Shown here piece by piece: positions 1 to 5,877 of a DNA stretch of 6,795 nt. Each line of letters opens with the position of its first letter. Position 1 is the first letter of the stretch. Origin of the DNA: Eubacteriales bacterium (lineage in GTDB: Bacteria; Bacillota; Clostridia; Christensenellales; CAG-138); NCBI GenBank assembly GCA_028701165.1, contig JAQVRG010000041.1, forward strand, positions 2,475 through 9,269, written 5' to 3'. The position numbers were made by a program, and so were the translations under genes. Under the pieces are notes generated by a model, which had not been told where the DNA came from, made no database searches, and saw only the letters and a program-made list of their open reading frames with translations.

Positions 1-18
1 CTTCCTTGATTTTCCGCA

Positions 19-2211
19 TCAGCCCTGCTCCAAAAACGCCTTGAGCGCGCTGTATCGGGCGCGCACCTGCGCGTTACGCACCATGCGCCAAACGCTTTCT
101 TGGTTGCCCACGATCATGACCTGCCGCCTTGCGCGCGTGATGGCGGTATAGAGAAGATTGCGCGTCATCAGCATGGGCGGACCGCCCGCAAGCGGCAGCA
201 TCACCACGGGAAATTCGCTGCCCTGACTTTTGTGGATGGAGATGCAGTACGCAAGCTCCAGCTCCTCAAGCATCGTGTATTCGTAGAGCGCCTCCCGCGC
301 GTCGTCAAACAGCACGAGAATGGTCTGCTCCGCCGTGTCGATCTTCATGATAGTTCCCAAGTCGCCGTTATAAACGCCCTCGCCCAGCTCCGTCTCCCTG
401 CCGCGCCGCCGCGTCCACGAAAGGCGGTAGTCGTTTTTGATCTGCATGACCTTGTCGCCCTCGCGGAAGGTGATCTCGCCGAATTGGCGTTCCCGCTTGC
501 CGTATTGCGGCGGGTTGAGCGCCGCCTGCAATCTGGCGTTAAGGTTATATACCCCTAAAGCCCCCTTCTTCATAGGGGAAAGTATCTGCACATCCTTGAT
601 GGGATCGCGCGTGTCCAGCCGGTTCGTGCGCCCGCTGTAAAGCGCAATGAGGCGCGCGATCACCGCGTCCGTATCGTCGATCTGTTCAAAGCCGAAATCC
701 TGCTTGTTGGATAGGTCAATACCCTTCCCCGCGTTGACGGCGTGCGCGTTCAATACGATGGTGCTGCGCTCGCTCTGCCTATAGATCTCCGTAAGGCGCA
801 CAACGGGCACACGGCCGCTTGCGATGATATCGCGCAGCACGTTGCCGGGGCCCACGGAGGGAAGCTGGTCCGCGTCGCCCACAAGGATCAGCCGCGTTCC
901 CCGCGCCGCCGCCTTCAAAAGCGCGTGCATGAGCGGTACGTCCACCATACTCATCTCGTCCGCGATCAAGAAGTCCGCCAGTACCGGATCCTCCTCGTTT
1001 TTTTGAAAGCCGGCGCCATTATTATAGCCGTATTCAAGCATCCGGTGTATCGTTCGCGCCTCGCAGCCCGTCGCCTCGCTCATGCGCTTGGCGGCGCGTC
1101 CCGTGGGCGCGCAGAGCTCGCAGGTCATCCCCAGCCTGTCCGCAAGCTTGATGATGAATTGCAAGATCGTCGTTTTGCCCGTGCCCGGGCCGCCGGTGAT
1201 CACCAGCACGCCGCTTCGCATCGCCAGCAGCACGGCCTCCCGCTGCTGTTCCGCCAGCTCGATATTCAGCTCCTTCTCCAAATATTGAATCTGTGCCGGC
1301 AATCCCAGCACAAGCGTTTCCTGCGTCTGCGCAAAGCGCAAAAGGCGCTGCGCGCAATCCTGCTCCAAATAGGCGAACAAGGGTAAAAACACCATGTCCG
1401 TCCCCTCCACGAGCTTATATTCCAGCTCCTGATTTAAGATCATTTCATCCACCGCCCGCTCCACGGGCAGCAGCTCAGTTTCCAGCAGGCTCTGCGCGAC
1501 CTCCAAAAGCTTCTGACGCGGCAAGCAGGTATGTCCCTCCCGCGACGCCCATTGCAGCGTATACACAACGCCCGCGTGCATGCGGAAGGAGGATTCGTGC
1601 TCGATCCCCGCCGCGGCTGCGATCTTATCCGCCGTCTTAAAGCCGATACTCTCCACATCCGCGATCAAACAGTAGGGATTCTCCCGAATTTTGCCAAGGC
1701 ACAGCGGGCCGTATATCTTGTAAAGCTTGATCGCCTGCGTCACGGTAACGCCGTATTCCTGCAAGGCCATCATAATATCACGCATATCCTTTTGCGCGGC
1801 GTAGGAATTTGCGATGGTCTGCGCGCGCATATTGCCGATGCCCGGTACCTCCGTAAGGCGTTCCGGCGTTTCCTCCATAACGGTCAGCGTATCCATACCA
1901 AAGGTCTGCACGATCGCACGCGCCGTGCTCTCCCCCACGCCCTTGATCAACCCGCCGCCCAGATAATTGATAACAGCGTGCAGCGTGGCGGGCGCGAGCG
2001 TCTTGCTGCCCTCCGCCTTAAACTGGCGGCCGTAGGTTTTATGCGCCGTCCATGTTCCGCTAAGCTCTACCCGCTCCCCAACGCTGCATAAGGGCAATGG
2101 CCCCACCGCCGTGATCTCGTCGCCGTCGCCGTCCACGAGCTCCAGTACGGTAAAGCCGTTTTCTTCGTTTCGATAGATGATCCGCTTGATCTCGCCCCGT
2201 ATTTCTTCCAT
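19..2211 (-). CDS. recD2: RecD2-family ATP-dependent DNA helicase (RecBC-independent RecD)
   Basis: This 730-residue protein is a superfamily 1B 5'-3' DNA helicase of the RecD2/TraA group, which acts in DNA repair and replication-fork maintenance in bacteria lacking RecBCD; the length is normal for the family. An N-terminal OB-like segment (about 1-75) is followed by helix-hairpin-helix stretches (LIKGVGEST near 88-96, LTEVPGIG near 119-126). The motor then shows Walker A GGPGTGKT (340-347), motif Ia CAPTGRAAKRM (367-377), Walker B IADEMSMVD (416-424), motif III VGDADQLPSVGPG (444-456), motif IV TEIYRQS (474-480), SIHKSQGSEF (658-667) and motif VI LYTAITRARR (687-696). All motifs are intact, so the enzyme should be active. 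The start is the ATG at 2211 because MEEIRG is the usual family beginning, but no clear Shine-Dalgarno sequence precedes it. The gene is GC-rich (43 of 60 bases at 841-900) and looks like native chromosome, unlike the DNA to the right of 2534. Confidence 0.97.
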   Translation of the reverse strand: MEEIRGEIKRIIYRNEENGFTVLELVDGDGDEITAVGPLPLCSVGERVELSGTWTAHKTYGRQFKAEGSKTLAPATLHAVINYLGGGLIKGVGESTARAIVQTFGMDTLTVMEETPERLTEVPGIGNMRAQTIANSYAAQKDMRDIMMALQEYGVTVTQAIKLYKIYGPLCLGKIRENPYCLIADVESIGFKTADKIAAAAGIEHESSFRMHAGVVYTLQWASREGHTCLPRQKLLEVAQSLLETELLPVERAVDEMILNQELEYKLVEGTDMVFLPLFAYLEQDCAQRLLRFAQTQETLVLGLPAQIQYLEKELNIELAEQQREAVLLAMRSGVLVITGGPGTGKTTILQFIIKLADRLGMTCELCAPTGRAAKRMSEATGCEARTIHRMLEYGYNNGAGFQKNEEDPVLADFLIADEMSMVDVPLMHALLKAAARGTRLILVGDADQLPSVGPGNVLRDIIASGRVPVVRLTEIYRQSERSTIVLNAHAVNAGKGIDLSNKQDFGFEQIDDTDAVIARLIALYSGRTNRLDTRDPIKDVQILSPMKKGALGVYNLNARLQAALNPPQYGKRERQFGEITFREGDKVMQIKNDYRLSWTRRRGRETELGEGVYNGDLGTIMKIDTAEQTILVLFDDAREALYEYTMLEELELAYCISIHKSQGSEFPVVMLPLAGGPPMLMTRNLLYTAITRARRQVMIVGNQESVWRMVRNAQVRARYSALKAFLEQG

Positions 2212-2275
2212 GGGTTTATTTTACCATATCCGAAAGTCCCGTGCCATGCCCGCATATATTTCTACAAGAAAAACA

Positions 2276-2281
2276 AGGGGG
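2276..2281 (+). promoter_or_regulatory. Ribosome binding site that fixes a TTG start at 2291
   Basis: AGGGGG lies nine bases before a TTG codon at 2291. This places the start of the broken deacetylase there rather than at in-frame ATG codons further upstream, which fall inside or next to recD2 and lack such a site. The chosen start also gives a sensible membrane-anchor N-terminus (MRIFVITKKS). Confidence 0.7.
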
Positions 2282-2290
2282 TATCCTGCG

Positions 2291-2554
2291 TTGCGAATTT
2301 TCGTTATCACCAAAAAATCTCTGATCATCGCCGGCTGCGTACTTGGCGTCATACTGCTTGCTCTGATTGTTTGGCTGTTTTTTCTTGACGGCAGCGCCAC
2401 CGCCGTTCAATCCTCCGCCGCCTACGGCGACAACTACGAGCGGGTCGTGCTGGCGGGGCGCAAAAAGGAAGTGCCCGTCTATTGCGTGGAACGCACCGAC
2501 AAAGCCATCGCGCTCACCATCGACGCGGCGTTCGCTGCGGCTCGATTGTGGTAA
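2291..2554 (+). pseudogene. 5' fragment of a membrane-anchored polysaccharide deacetylase (PdaA/PdaB-like), truncated
   Basis: The reading frame gives 87 residues from the TTG at 2291. A short basic N-terminus and a hydrophobic helix (about residues 10-32) suggest a signal anchor. The segment VPVYCVERTDKAIALTIDAAF then matches the entry into the NodB-type deacetylase fold of clostridial sporulation deacetylases, where the motif normally reads T-(F/I)-D-A-A-(F/W)-G and carries the first metal- or acid-binding Asp (here D78). The family is usually some 230-300 residues. Here homology stops after F81; six unrelated residues (AAARLW) and a stop follow, so nearly the whole catalytic domain is absent. 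The break falls at about 2534, where base composition also changes, so I infer disruption by inserted DNA. The missing part is not elsewhere in the window. The intact gene would have modified peptidoglycan at the cell surface, possibly in sporulation. It is divergent from recD2, with 79 bases between them. Confidence 0.75.
2534..2540. other. Inferred left junction of an inserted accessory region
   Basis: Deacetylase homology ends after the TTC codon at 2531-2533, where a glycine codon (GGN) would be expected next, and unrelated sequence follows. To the left are GC-rich conserved genes. To the right is AT-rich non-coding DNA and then toxin-antitoxin-like cargo. No integrase, terminal inverted repeat or tRNA end is visible at the point, so the mechanism of insertion is unknown, and the exact base could shift by a few positions. 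Confidence 0.5.
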
Positions 2555-3023
2555 AGAAAATATGTGTGACTTTGGCATGACAACGATTGAAGGTCACGTT
2601 TTGCAGCGTATAGATTCAGCAATAGCAGTGTCATAAAATCGCGGCAAAACATCGATGAAAGCCATATTTTGCGCTATTTCTGTTGAATTGCATGTATGAT
2701 TTCATGTTATTTGCATCTTAGAGAAATATAACAAATCCCGTTATTATCATTTGATAGAATTTGATCTTATCATGTTATTTTCTTTTATGTAAATCATAGC
2801 AAATCAAGTGAAACGCAACATAGTAGAAAGAAGTAGATCATGAGAAATGCATCTATTGTGTTTACAGGATTTATTTGCAAAATTCTATCATGAATCCTGT
2901 TATTTGCCGCCATGATGCGCGATATGGATGATTCCGTTCCAACATTTGCCCGATGGGGATGATAGACGATGTACTTGCGCAATGCGTCAACCATTTGGTT
3001 ACAAAATGTTTTTTTCTTCCCTA
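2555..3023. other. AT-rich intergenic stretch without a convincing gene
   Basis: About 470 bases lie between the broken deacetylase and the promoter of the Xre-MNT-HEPN operon. Hand count gives 24 G+C in the 100 bases 2701-2800, against 43 of 60 in recD2 at 841-900. It contains several short direct and inverted repeats, listed separately. A minus-strand frame of 66 codons (2994 to 2794) lacks a ribosome binding site and resembles nothing I know. A plus-strand frame readable up to a TAA at 2634-2636 could be a decayed gene tail but is also unrecognised. I see no tRNA, riboswitch or clear terminator. Confidence 0.6.
2705..2907. repeat. Cluster of short direct and inverted repeats in AT-rich DNA
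   Basis: TGATAGAATTT (2752-2762) returns inverted as AAATTCTATCA (2880-2890), an 11-base perfect inverted repeat. ACAGGATT (2864-2871) pairs with AATCCTGT (2893-2900) around a 21-base loop. TGTTATTTGC occurs directly at 2705-2714 and 2898-2907. AATCCCGTTATT (2733-2744) is repeated with one change at 2893-2904. TCATGTTATTT occurs at 2702-2712 and 2770-2780. Some chance matches are expected in DNA this AT-rich, so function is uncertain; the pattern would fit a decayed element end or a protein-binding region. Confidence 0.4.
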
Positions 3024-3042
3024 TTGTGCTTCATTTGGTGAC
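2992..3042 (+). repeat. Direct repeat pair at the Xre-MNT-HEPN promoter, possible operator
   Basis: CATTTGGTTAC (2992-3002) and CATTTGGTGAC (3032-3042) agree at 10 of 11 positions and are 40 bases apart start to start, close to four helical turns. The second copy lies between the predicted -35 and -10 boxes. A protein carrying an Xre/Cro domain is encoded just downstream, so autoregulation through these sites is a reasonable inference, not shown. Confidence 0.4.
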
Positions 3043-3052
3043 GTAGTATGAT
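3024..3052 (+). promoter_or_regulatory. Predicted sigma-A-type promoter for the Xre-MNT-HEPN operon
   Basis: TTGTGC (3024-3029) and TATGAT (3047-3052) are separated by 17 bases. The -10 box matches consensus at five of six positions and the -35 box at three of six, so this is a modest promoter. Transcription would begin near 3059, leaving a leader of about 25 bases that includes the ribosome binding site at 3070. An alternative pair, TTGGTG (3035-3040) and TATACA (3058-3063), would start inside the ribosome binding site and is less likely. Confidence 0.45.
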
Positions 3053-3069
3053 TTGCGTATACACTTGCT

Positions 3070-3075
3070 GGGAGG
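3070..3075 (+). promoter_or_regulatory. Strong ribosome binding site fixing the start at 3084
   Basis: GGGAGG is followed eight bases later by the ATG at 3084. It excludes an in-frame ATG at 3048, which has no such site and would add twelve residues that do not belong to the helix-turn-helix fold. Confidence 0.85.
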
Positions 3076-3083
3076 CGCGCACC

Positions 3084-4034
3084 ATGACGTTTGGAGAAAA
3101 GCTAAAACAAATACGAAACGCCTTAAATCTGTCGCAGGATGATCTGGCGCGCATATTGGGGACCAGCAAGCAAGTCATCAGCAGATATGAACGCGGTGAG
3201 CGCATTCCCAAGCTTACCACAGCTCAAGCATACGCAAAAAAGCTAAACGTGCACTTGGAGGATTTGATAGATGGCAGCGTTCCTCCCAAAGACGCTGCGC
3301 TTTGCGCTGGCGCGCCCGATAGCATAGACGAAGCGCAGGAAAAGCTTCAAAAAATCCTATCAAAGGACCCGCCCGGTCAAATCGCACTGACAGCCCGGAG
3401 GTTGGGCGCGACGGACGTCGTTCTGTACGGTTCCCGTGCGCGCAACGATCACAGGGAACACAGTGACGTCGATCTGGCCGTGTGGGGTCTTGACGCACCC
3501 GCCCAGTCCCGCTTCATGGACATGATCGACGAGCTGCCAACGCTGCTCGATTTTGATGTGGTGTTCGTAACAAAGCATACCGACCCGGCATTGCTCGCAA
3601 ACATAAAAAAGGATGGGATCGTAATCATGGATAAATTCGCAGAGAAATATGAAAAGCTTGAAAAAGCCGTTGTCCGCCTTGAGGAGGCTCTTGCCGAATA
3701 CGCAAAGACACAGAGCGCTGTCGTCCGGGACGGCGCGATCCAGCGCTTCGAATTCTGCACGGAGCTTGCATGGAAAACGATGCGGGAGCATCTGCTAAAT
3801 GAAGGCTACACTGAGCTCAACAGCCCCAAGGCGGTCATGAAGCAGGCGTATGCCGCCGGCGTCCTGCGTGACGATAACGCATGGCTTTCCCTTCTCAATG
3901 ACCGCAACGTCACGTCCCACATCTATGATGATGCGATGGCGCAAGCAATATTTACCCGTATGCGGGATTCCTATATCGATCTGTTCAGGGCGCTGGTGGA
4001 CGCGCTGAAACAGCAGACAGGTTCAGAGGATTGA
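3084..4034 (+). CDS. Fusion of Xre helix-turn-helix, MntA-type nucleotidyltransferase and HepT/HI0074-type HEPN domain
   Basis: This 316-residue protein has three readable domains. Residues 5-62 are a Xre/Cro helix-turn-helix (LNLSQDDLARILGTSKQVIS then YERGERIP). Residues about 95-182 are a minimal nucleotidyltransferase: G116-S117, ten residues, D128-x-D130, with D156 or D158 as probable third metal ligand, which fits the GSX10DXD signature of MntA antitoxins. Residues 183-310 match the HI0074-like nucleotidyltransferase substrate-binding family, a HEPN fold; RNVTSHIY (274-281) gives the RX4HXY motif of HepT toxins. In known MntA-HepT pairs, HepT is an RNase and MntA silences it by adding AMP to the motif tyrosine, here Y281. 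I infer a one-chain toxin-antitoxin that controls its own promoter. The UPF0158 gene begins two bases after the stop. The components are usually separate genes, so the chain is unusual. A non-toxic nucleotidyltransferase role for the pair cannot be excluded. Confidence 0.9.
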   Translation: MTFGEKLKQIRNALNLSQDDLARILGTSKQVISRYERGERIPKLTTAQAYAKKLNVHLEDLIDGSVPPKDAALCAGAPDSIDEAQEKLQKILSKDPPGQIALTARRLGATDVVLYGSRARNDHREHSDVDLAVWGLDAPAQSRFMDMIDELPTLLDFDVVFVTKHTDPALLANIKKDGIVIMDKFAEKYEKLEKAVVRLEEALAEYAKTQSAVVRDGAIQRFEFCTELAWKTMREHLLNEGYTELNSPKAVMKQAYAAGVLRDDNAWLSLLNDRNVTSHIYDDAMAQAIFTRMRDSYIDLFRALVDALKQQTGSED

Positions 4035-4036
4035 CT

Positions 4037-4456
4037 ATGAAAGTTGAGCTTAGTAAAATAGTCGATGCCATAGAAATGGCAGGCGATGCTTTTGAAGGTT
4101 ATTATGATTTTGAAAATGGTGATTGTGTCTGGCTCTCTGACCCACTGTATTCCGGCGAAACTGACGAGGAGCTTGCCGCGCTGATTGAGAACAGCACCGG
4201 CAGATTTCTCCGTCTGCCATCGACCTATGACATTCACAAATATAACATCATGGAAAACTTTATTGAGACTCTCCCCGCCGGCTCGGAACAAAACCGGCTT
4301 GCGAGAGCGATTCGCGGCAAGGGCGCGTTCAGGCGATTTAAGGACGAAATCATCCGTTTGGGAATTGTGGAGCAATGGTACAAGTATCAAGCTGATGCAT
4401 ACCGTGAGCTTGCCACACGCTGGTGCAGGGACAATGAATTGGAGTGGACGGAATAA
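4037..4456 (+). CDS. UPF0158 family protein, partner of the Xre-MNT-HEPN gene
   Basis: The 139-residue acidic protein matches UPF0158, a family without a known function. The sequence shows its typical features: an N-terminal MKVELSKIVDAIE helix, a short beta segment ending in a conserved acidic/aromatic patch (GYYDFENGD), FLRLPSTYDIHKYNIMENFI (57-76), the highly conserved AIRGKGAFRRFKDEI (91-105), and a C-terminal WYKYQADAYRELATRWC helix (114-130). The start is the ATG at 4037, with GAGG at 4026-4029 seven bases upstream inside the end of the preceding gene. The two reading frames are separated by only two bases, so the pair should be co-transcribed and probably translationally coupled. That tight link suggests the protein assists or modulates the fusion toxin-antitoxin, but this is inference; no catalytic motif is evident. 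No membrane segment or signal peptide is present, so it should be cytoplasmic. No terminator with a T-tract follows. Confidence 0.88.
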   Translation: MKVELSKIVDAIEMAGDAFEGYYDFENGDCVWLSDPLYSGETDEELAALIENSTGRFLRLPSTYDIHKYNIMENFIETLPAGSEQNRLARAIRGKGAFRRFKDEIIRLGIVEQWYKYQADAYRELATRWCRDNELEWTE

Positions 4457-4505
4457 ACAACTGCGGCGGCTTTGCGTTGTGCAAGAACCTAATTGATATG
4501 TCTGC

Positions 4506-4539
4506 ATTCGGAATAATATCCATTTACATCATTCCGTAT
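4506..4539. promoter_or_regulatory. Dyad spanning the -35 box, candidate operator for the HTH-kinase gene
   Basis: ATTCGGAATAAT (4506-4517) and ATCATTCCGTAT (4528-4539) form an inverted repeat with 10 of 12 positions matching around a 10-base spacer; the core CGGAAT/ATTCCG is perfect. The centre falls next to the -35 box, so a bound dimer would block RNA polymerase. The gene just downstream encodes an N-terminal helix-turn-helix, making autorepression the simplest reading. Confidence 0.5.
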
Positions 4540-4550
4540 TGTGTTATACT
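4523..4550 (+). promoter_or_regulatory. Predicted sigma-A-type promoter of the HTH-HipA-like gene
   Basis: TTTACA (4523-4528) and TATACT (4545-4550) are 16 bases apart; each box matches the consensus at five of six positions. The expected start near 4557 leaves a leader of about 24 bases before the ATG at 4581. The gene is therefore probably transcribed on its own rather than as part of the operon ending at 4456. Confidence 0.65.
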
Positions 4551-4580
4551 ATAGCCATACGGGTGAAAGCGAGAAGCGAT

Positions 4581-5825
4581 ATGGAGTATATGACAGCACA
4601 GCAAGCCGCAGAGCTATGGGGCATATCCGACAGAAGGGTGCGTATTCTTTGTTCGGAAGGAAAGATAGCGGGAGCCGAGAAGGTCGGCAAGTCCTATCAT
4701 ATTCCGGCAGATGCAAAAAAGCCTGTTGATAGACGCCTAAAGGAAAATGATACGCTTCGATACCTCAAATGGGATGATGCTGTTATCGGAACAATCGCCC
4801 CATCCAACGAGGTAACCTTTATTGCGCCCCACTTCAACGATGTTGTATCGCTTTATACGCAGGGTATGACCTACTGGCCTGCGGAAAGGTTTACGGAGTT
4901 TCTCTCTGAGCGCGTTGTCAGCCGTGAGCGCAGGGATATCGAAAAGATACTGTACCGCTGCGGTCTTTCCCATTATGATGTTGGGCAGATTGCCGAGATC
5001 ACGCGCGGCATCCACCCCAAAGACCTGCTGTGGATCGCAAGCCATGAGAACGATACGCTGGTTTCGGCCATGACCGACGTGTTTGCGTCCGTCTTTCGCC
5101 AGAAAATCGACATGCAAGGAGATAGCATAGACACGCCGGAAGGGTACAATATCAAACGCTACGGCGTTATGGATGGCAGGTACGGCATCTATAAGCAGCG
5201 CATCAATCCGCTTGTGACGGATGTGGAATCGGAAATTGCGGTTTATCTTCTTGCAAAGCGTATGGGCGTACCCTGCTGCCCTGCTGTGCGTGCGGATAAG
5301 AATACCGTATTCTCTGCCTTTCTCTATGATTTCTCCAAGGAGTACATCGTCCATTTCCGCCGTTTCTTTGACGGGCCACGGGGGGACAATGAATATCGGA
5401 ATCTGCTAGATGTCCGTCCGCAATACAAAGATGATATTGCCCGCATGATACTCCTTGACTTTATCACACGGCAGGATGACCGGCATCTATCCAACATCGC
5501 CGTCAAGATAAGCAGCAGGAAAGAGAGCTTTTACCCGCTATACGATAACGGACGAAGCTTGTTCTATGAAGATACCGAGGAAACGGTGCAAAATGCAGTC
5601 AATGATGTTGCCGGCTATGCCACTTCATTCGGCTATTCCGGGACATATTGGGATTATGTGCGAGAGATCGCGCGTGAAAATGCCCATTACAAGGACTTGA
5701 TCGATCTTTCGCTTACAAGGGACGAGGTTGCCTCTATACTGAATAAGGCGGAAATCAAAGGCTATCGTTTTGATGGCGCGCTGGAATGGATATGCGCGGC
5801 GATCCGTATGATCCAATGCCTCTGA
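4581..5825 (+). CDS. Helix-turn-helix protein fused to a HipA-like kinase domain
   Basis: The 414-residue protein begins with an excisionase/MerR-like winged helix-turn-helix (TAQQAAELWGISDRRV, then GKSYHIPADAKKPVD, to about residue 50). A middle region (about 60-150) contains ERRDIEKILYRCGLSHYDV and resembles the substrate or lid region preceding CtkA/HipA-like kinases. The kinase fold follows: probable ATP lysine K205 (GIYKQRI), alpha-C glutamate E216 or E218, catalytic loop DRHLSN (D300 and N305) and the metal-binding YDNG (D322). All catalytic residues appear intact. HipA kinases phosphorylate translation factors such as glutamyl-tRNA synthetase and are restrained by a separate DNA-binding HipB; here the DNA-binding part is in the same chain and no hipB lies nearby. 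Target and toxicity are unknown. The start at 4581 is favoured by the MEYMTAQQAA beginning; ATG 4590 is possible, as neither has a good ribosome binding site (GGTGA at 4562-4566 is 14 bases away). Confidence 0.85.
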   Translation: MEYMTAQQAAELWGISDRRVRILCSEGKIAGAEKVGKSYHIPADAKKPVDRRLKENDTLRYLKWDDAVIGTIAPSNEVTFIAPHFNDVVSLYTQGMTYWPAERFTEFLSERVVSRERRDIEKILYRCGLSHYDVGQIAEITRGIHPKDLLWIASHENDTLVSAMTDVFASVFRQKIDMQGDSIDTPEGYNIKRYGVMDGRYGIYKQRINPLVTDVESEIAVYLLAKRMGVPCCPAVRADKNTVFSAFLYDFSKEYIVHFRRFFDGPRGDNEYRNLLDVRPQYKDDIARMILLDFITRQDDRHLSNIAVKISSRKESFYPLYDNGRSLFYEDTEETVQNAVNDVAGYATSFGYSGTYWDYVREIARENAHYKDLIDLSLTRDEVASILNKAEIKGYRFDGALEWICAAIRMIQCL

Positions 5826-5836
5826 TCATGGCATTG
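5814..5836 (+). other. Stem-loop across the stop codon of the HTH-kinase gene
   Basis: CAATGCC (5814-5820) and GGCATTG (5830-5836) form a perfect seven-base stem around a nine-base loop that contains the TGA stop at 5823-5825. No T-tract follows on either strand, so it does not look like a standard intrinsic terminator. It may stabilise the mRNA end or act as a weak bidirectional barrier between the two convergent genes. Confidence 0.35.
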
Positions 5837-5877
5837 CGAAATCGCAGGAGAACGTATACCCATGCCCCATGGCTTGC

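Noticed and set aside
100..2091. Long plus-strand open frames opposite recD2, up to 214 codons
   Set aside because: These are shadows of a GC-rich gene on the other strand; their products are Arg/His/Ala-rich and resemble no family, while the minus-strand frame holds every helicase motif.
2212..2240. Leaderless promoter for recD2 using TAAAAT just before the ATG
   Set aside because: The hexamer is close to the -10 consensus, but no acceptable -35 box is found at 16-18 bases, so I do not call it.
2534..2636. Plus-strand frame ending at 2636 that reads like a protein tail (for example CDFGMTTIEGHVLQ)
   Set aside because: It has no start of its own and no recognised homologue; it could be a gene remnant brought in with the island, but the length is too short to support this.
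2794..2994. Minus-strand frame of 66 codons in the AT-rich spacer
   Set aside because: No ribosome binding site before its ATG, a low-complexity hydrophobic tail, no family I recognise, and it overlaps the repeat cluster; probably chance.
2555..3023. Attachment site, CRISPR array or tRNA gene in the spacer
   Set aside because: Repeats are too short and irregularly spaced for CRISPR, no cloverleaf or CCA-type tRNA end is seen, and no matching copy of an attachment core was found within the window.
3360..3791. Minus-strand open frames opposite the Xre-MNT-HEPN gene
   Set aside because: They overlap well-supported domains on the plus strand, have no ribosome binding site that I can see and no recognisable motif.
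4457..4480. Hairpin after the UPF0158 gene as a terminator
   Set aside because: Only ACAAC/GTTGT pairs cleanly, the inner stem relies on G-T pairs and a bulge, and no T-tract follows.
4737..5354. Minus-strand frame of 205 codons opposite the HTH-kinase gene
   Set aside because: It lies fully inside a coding region with conserved kinase motifs and resembles nothing known.
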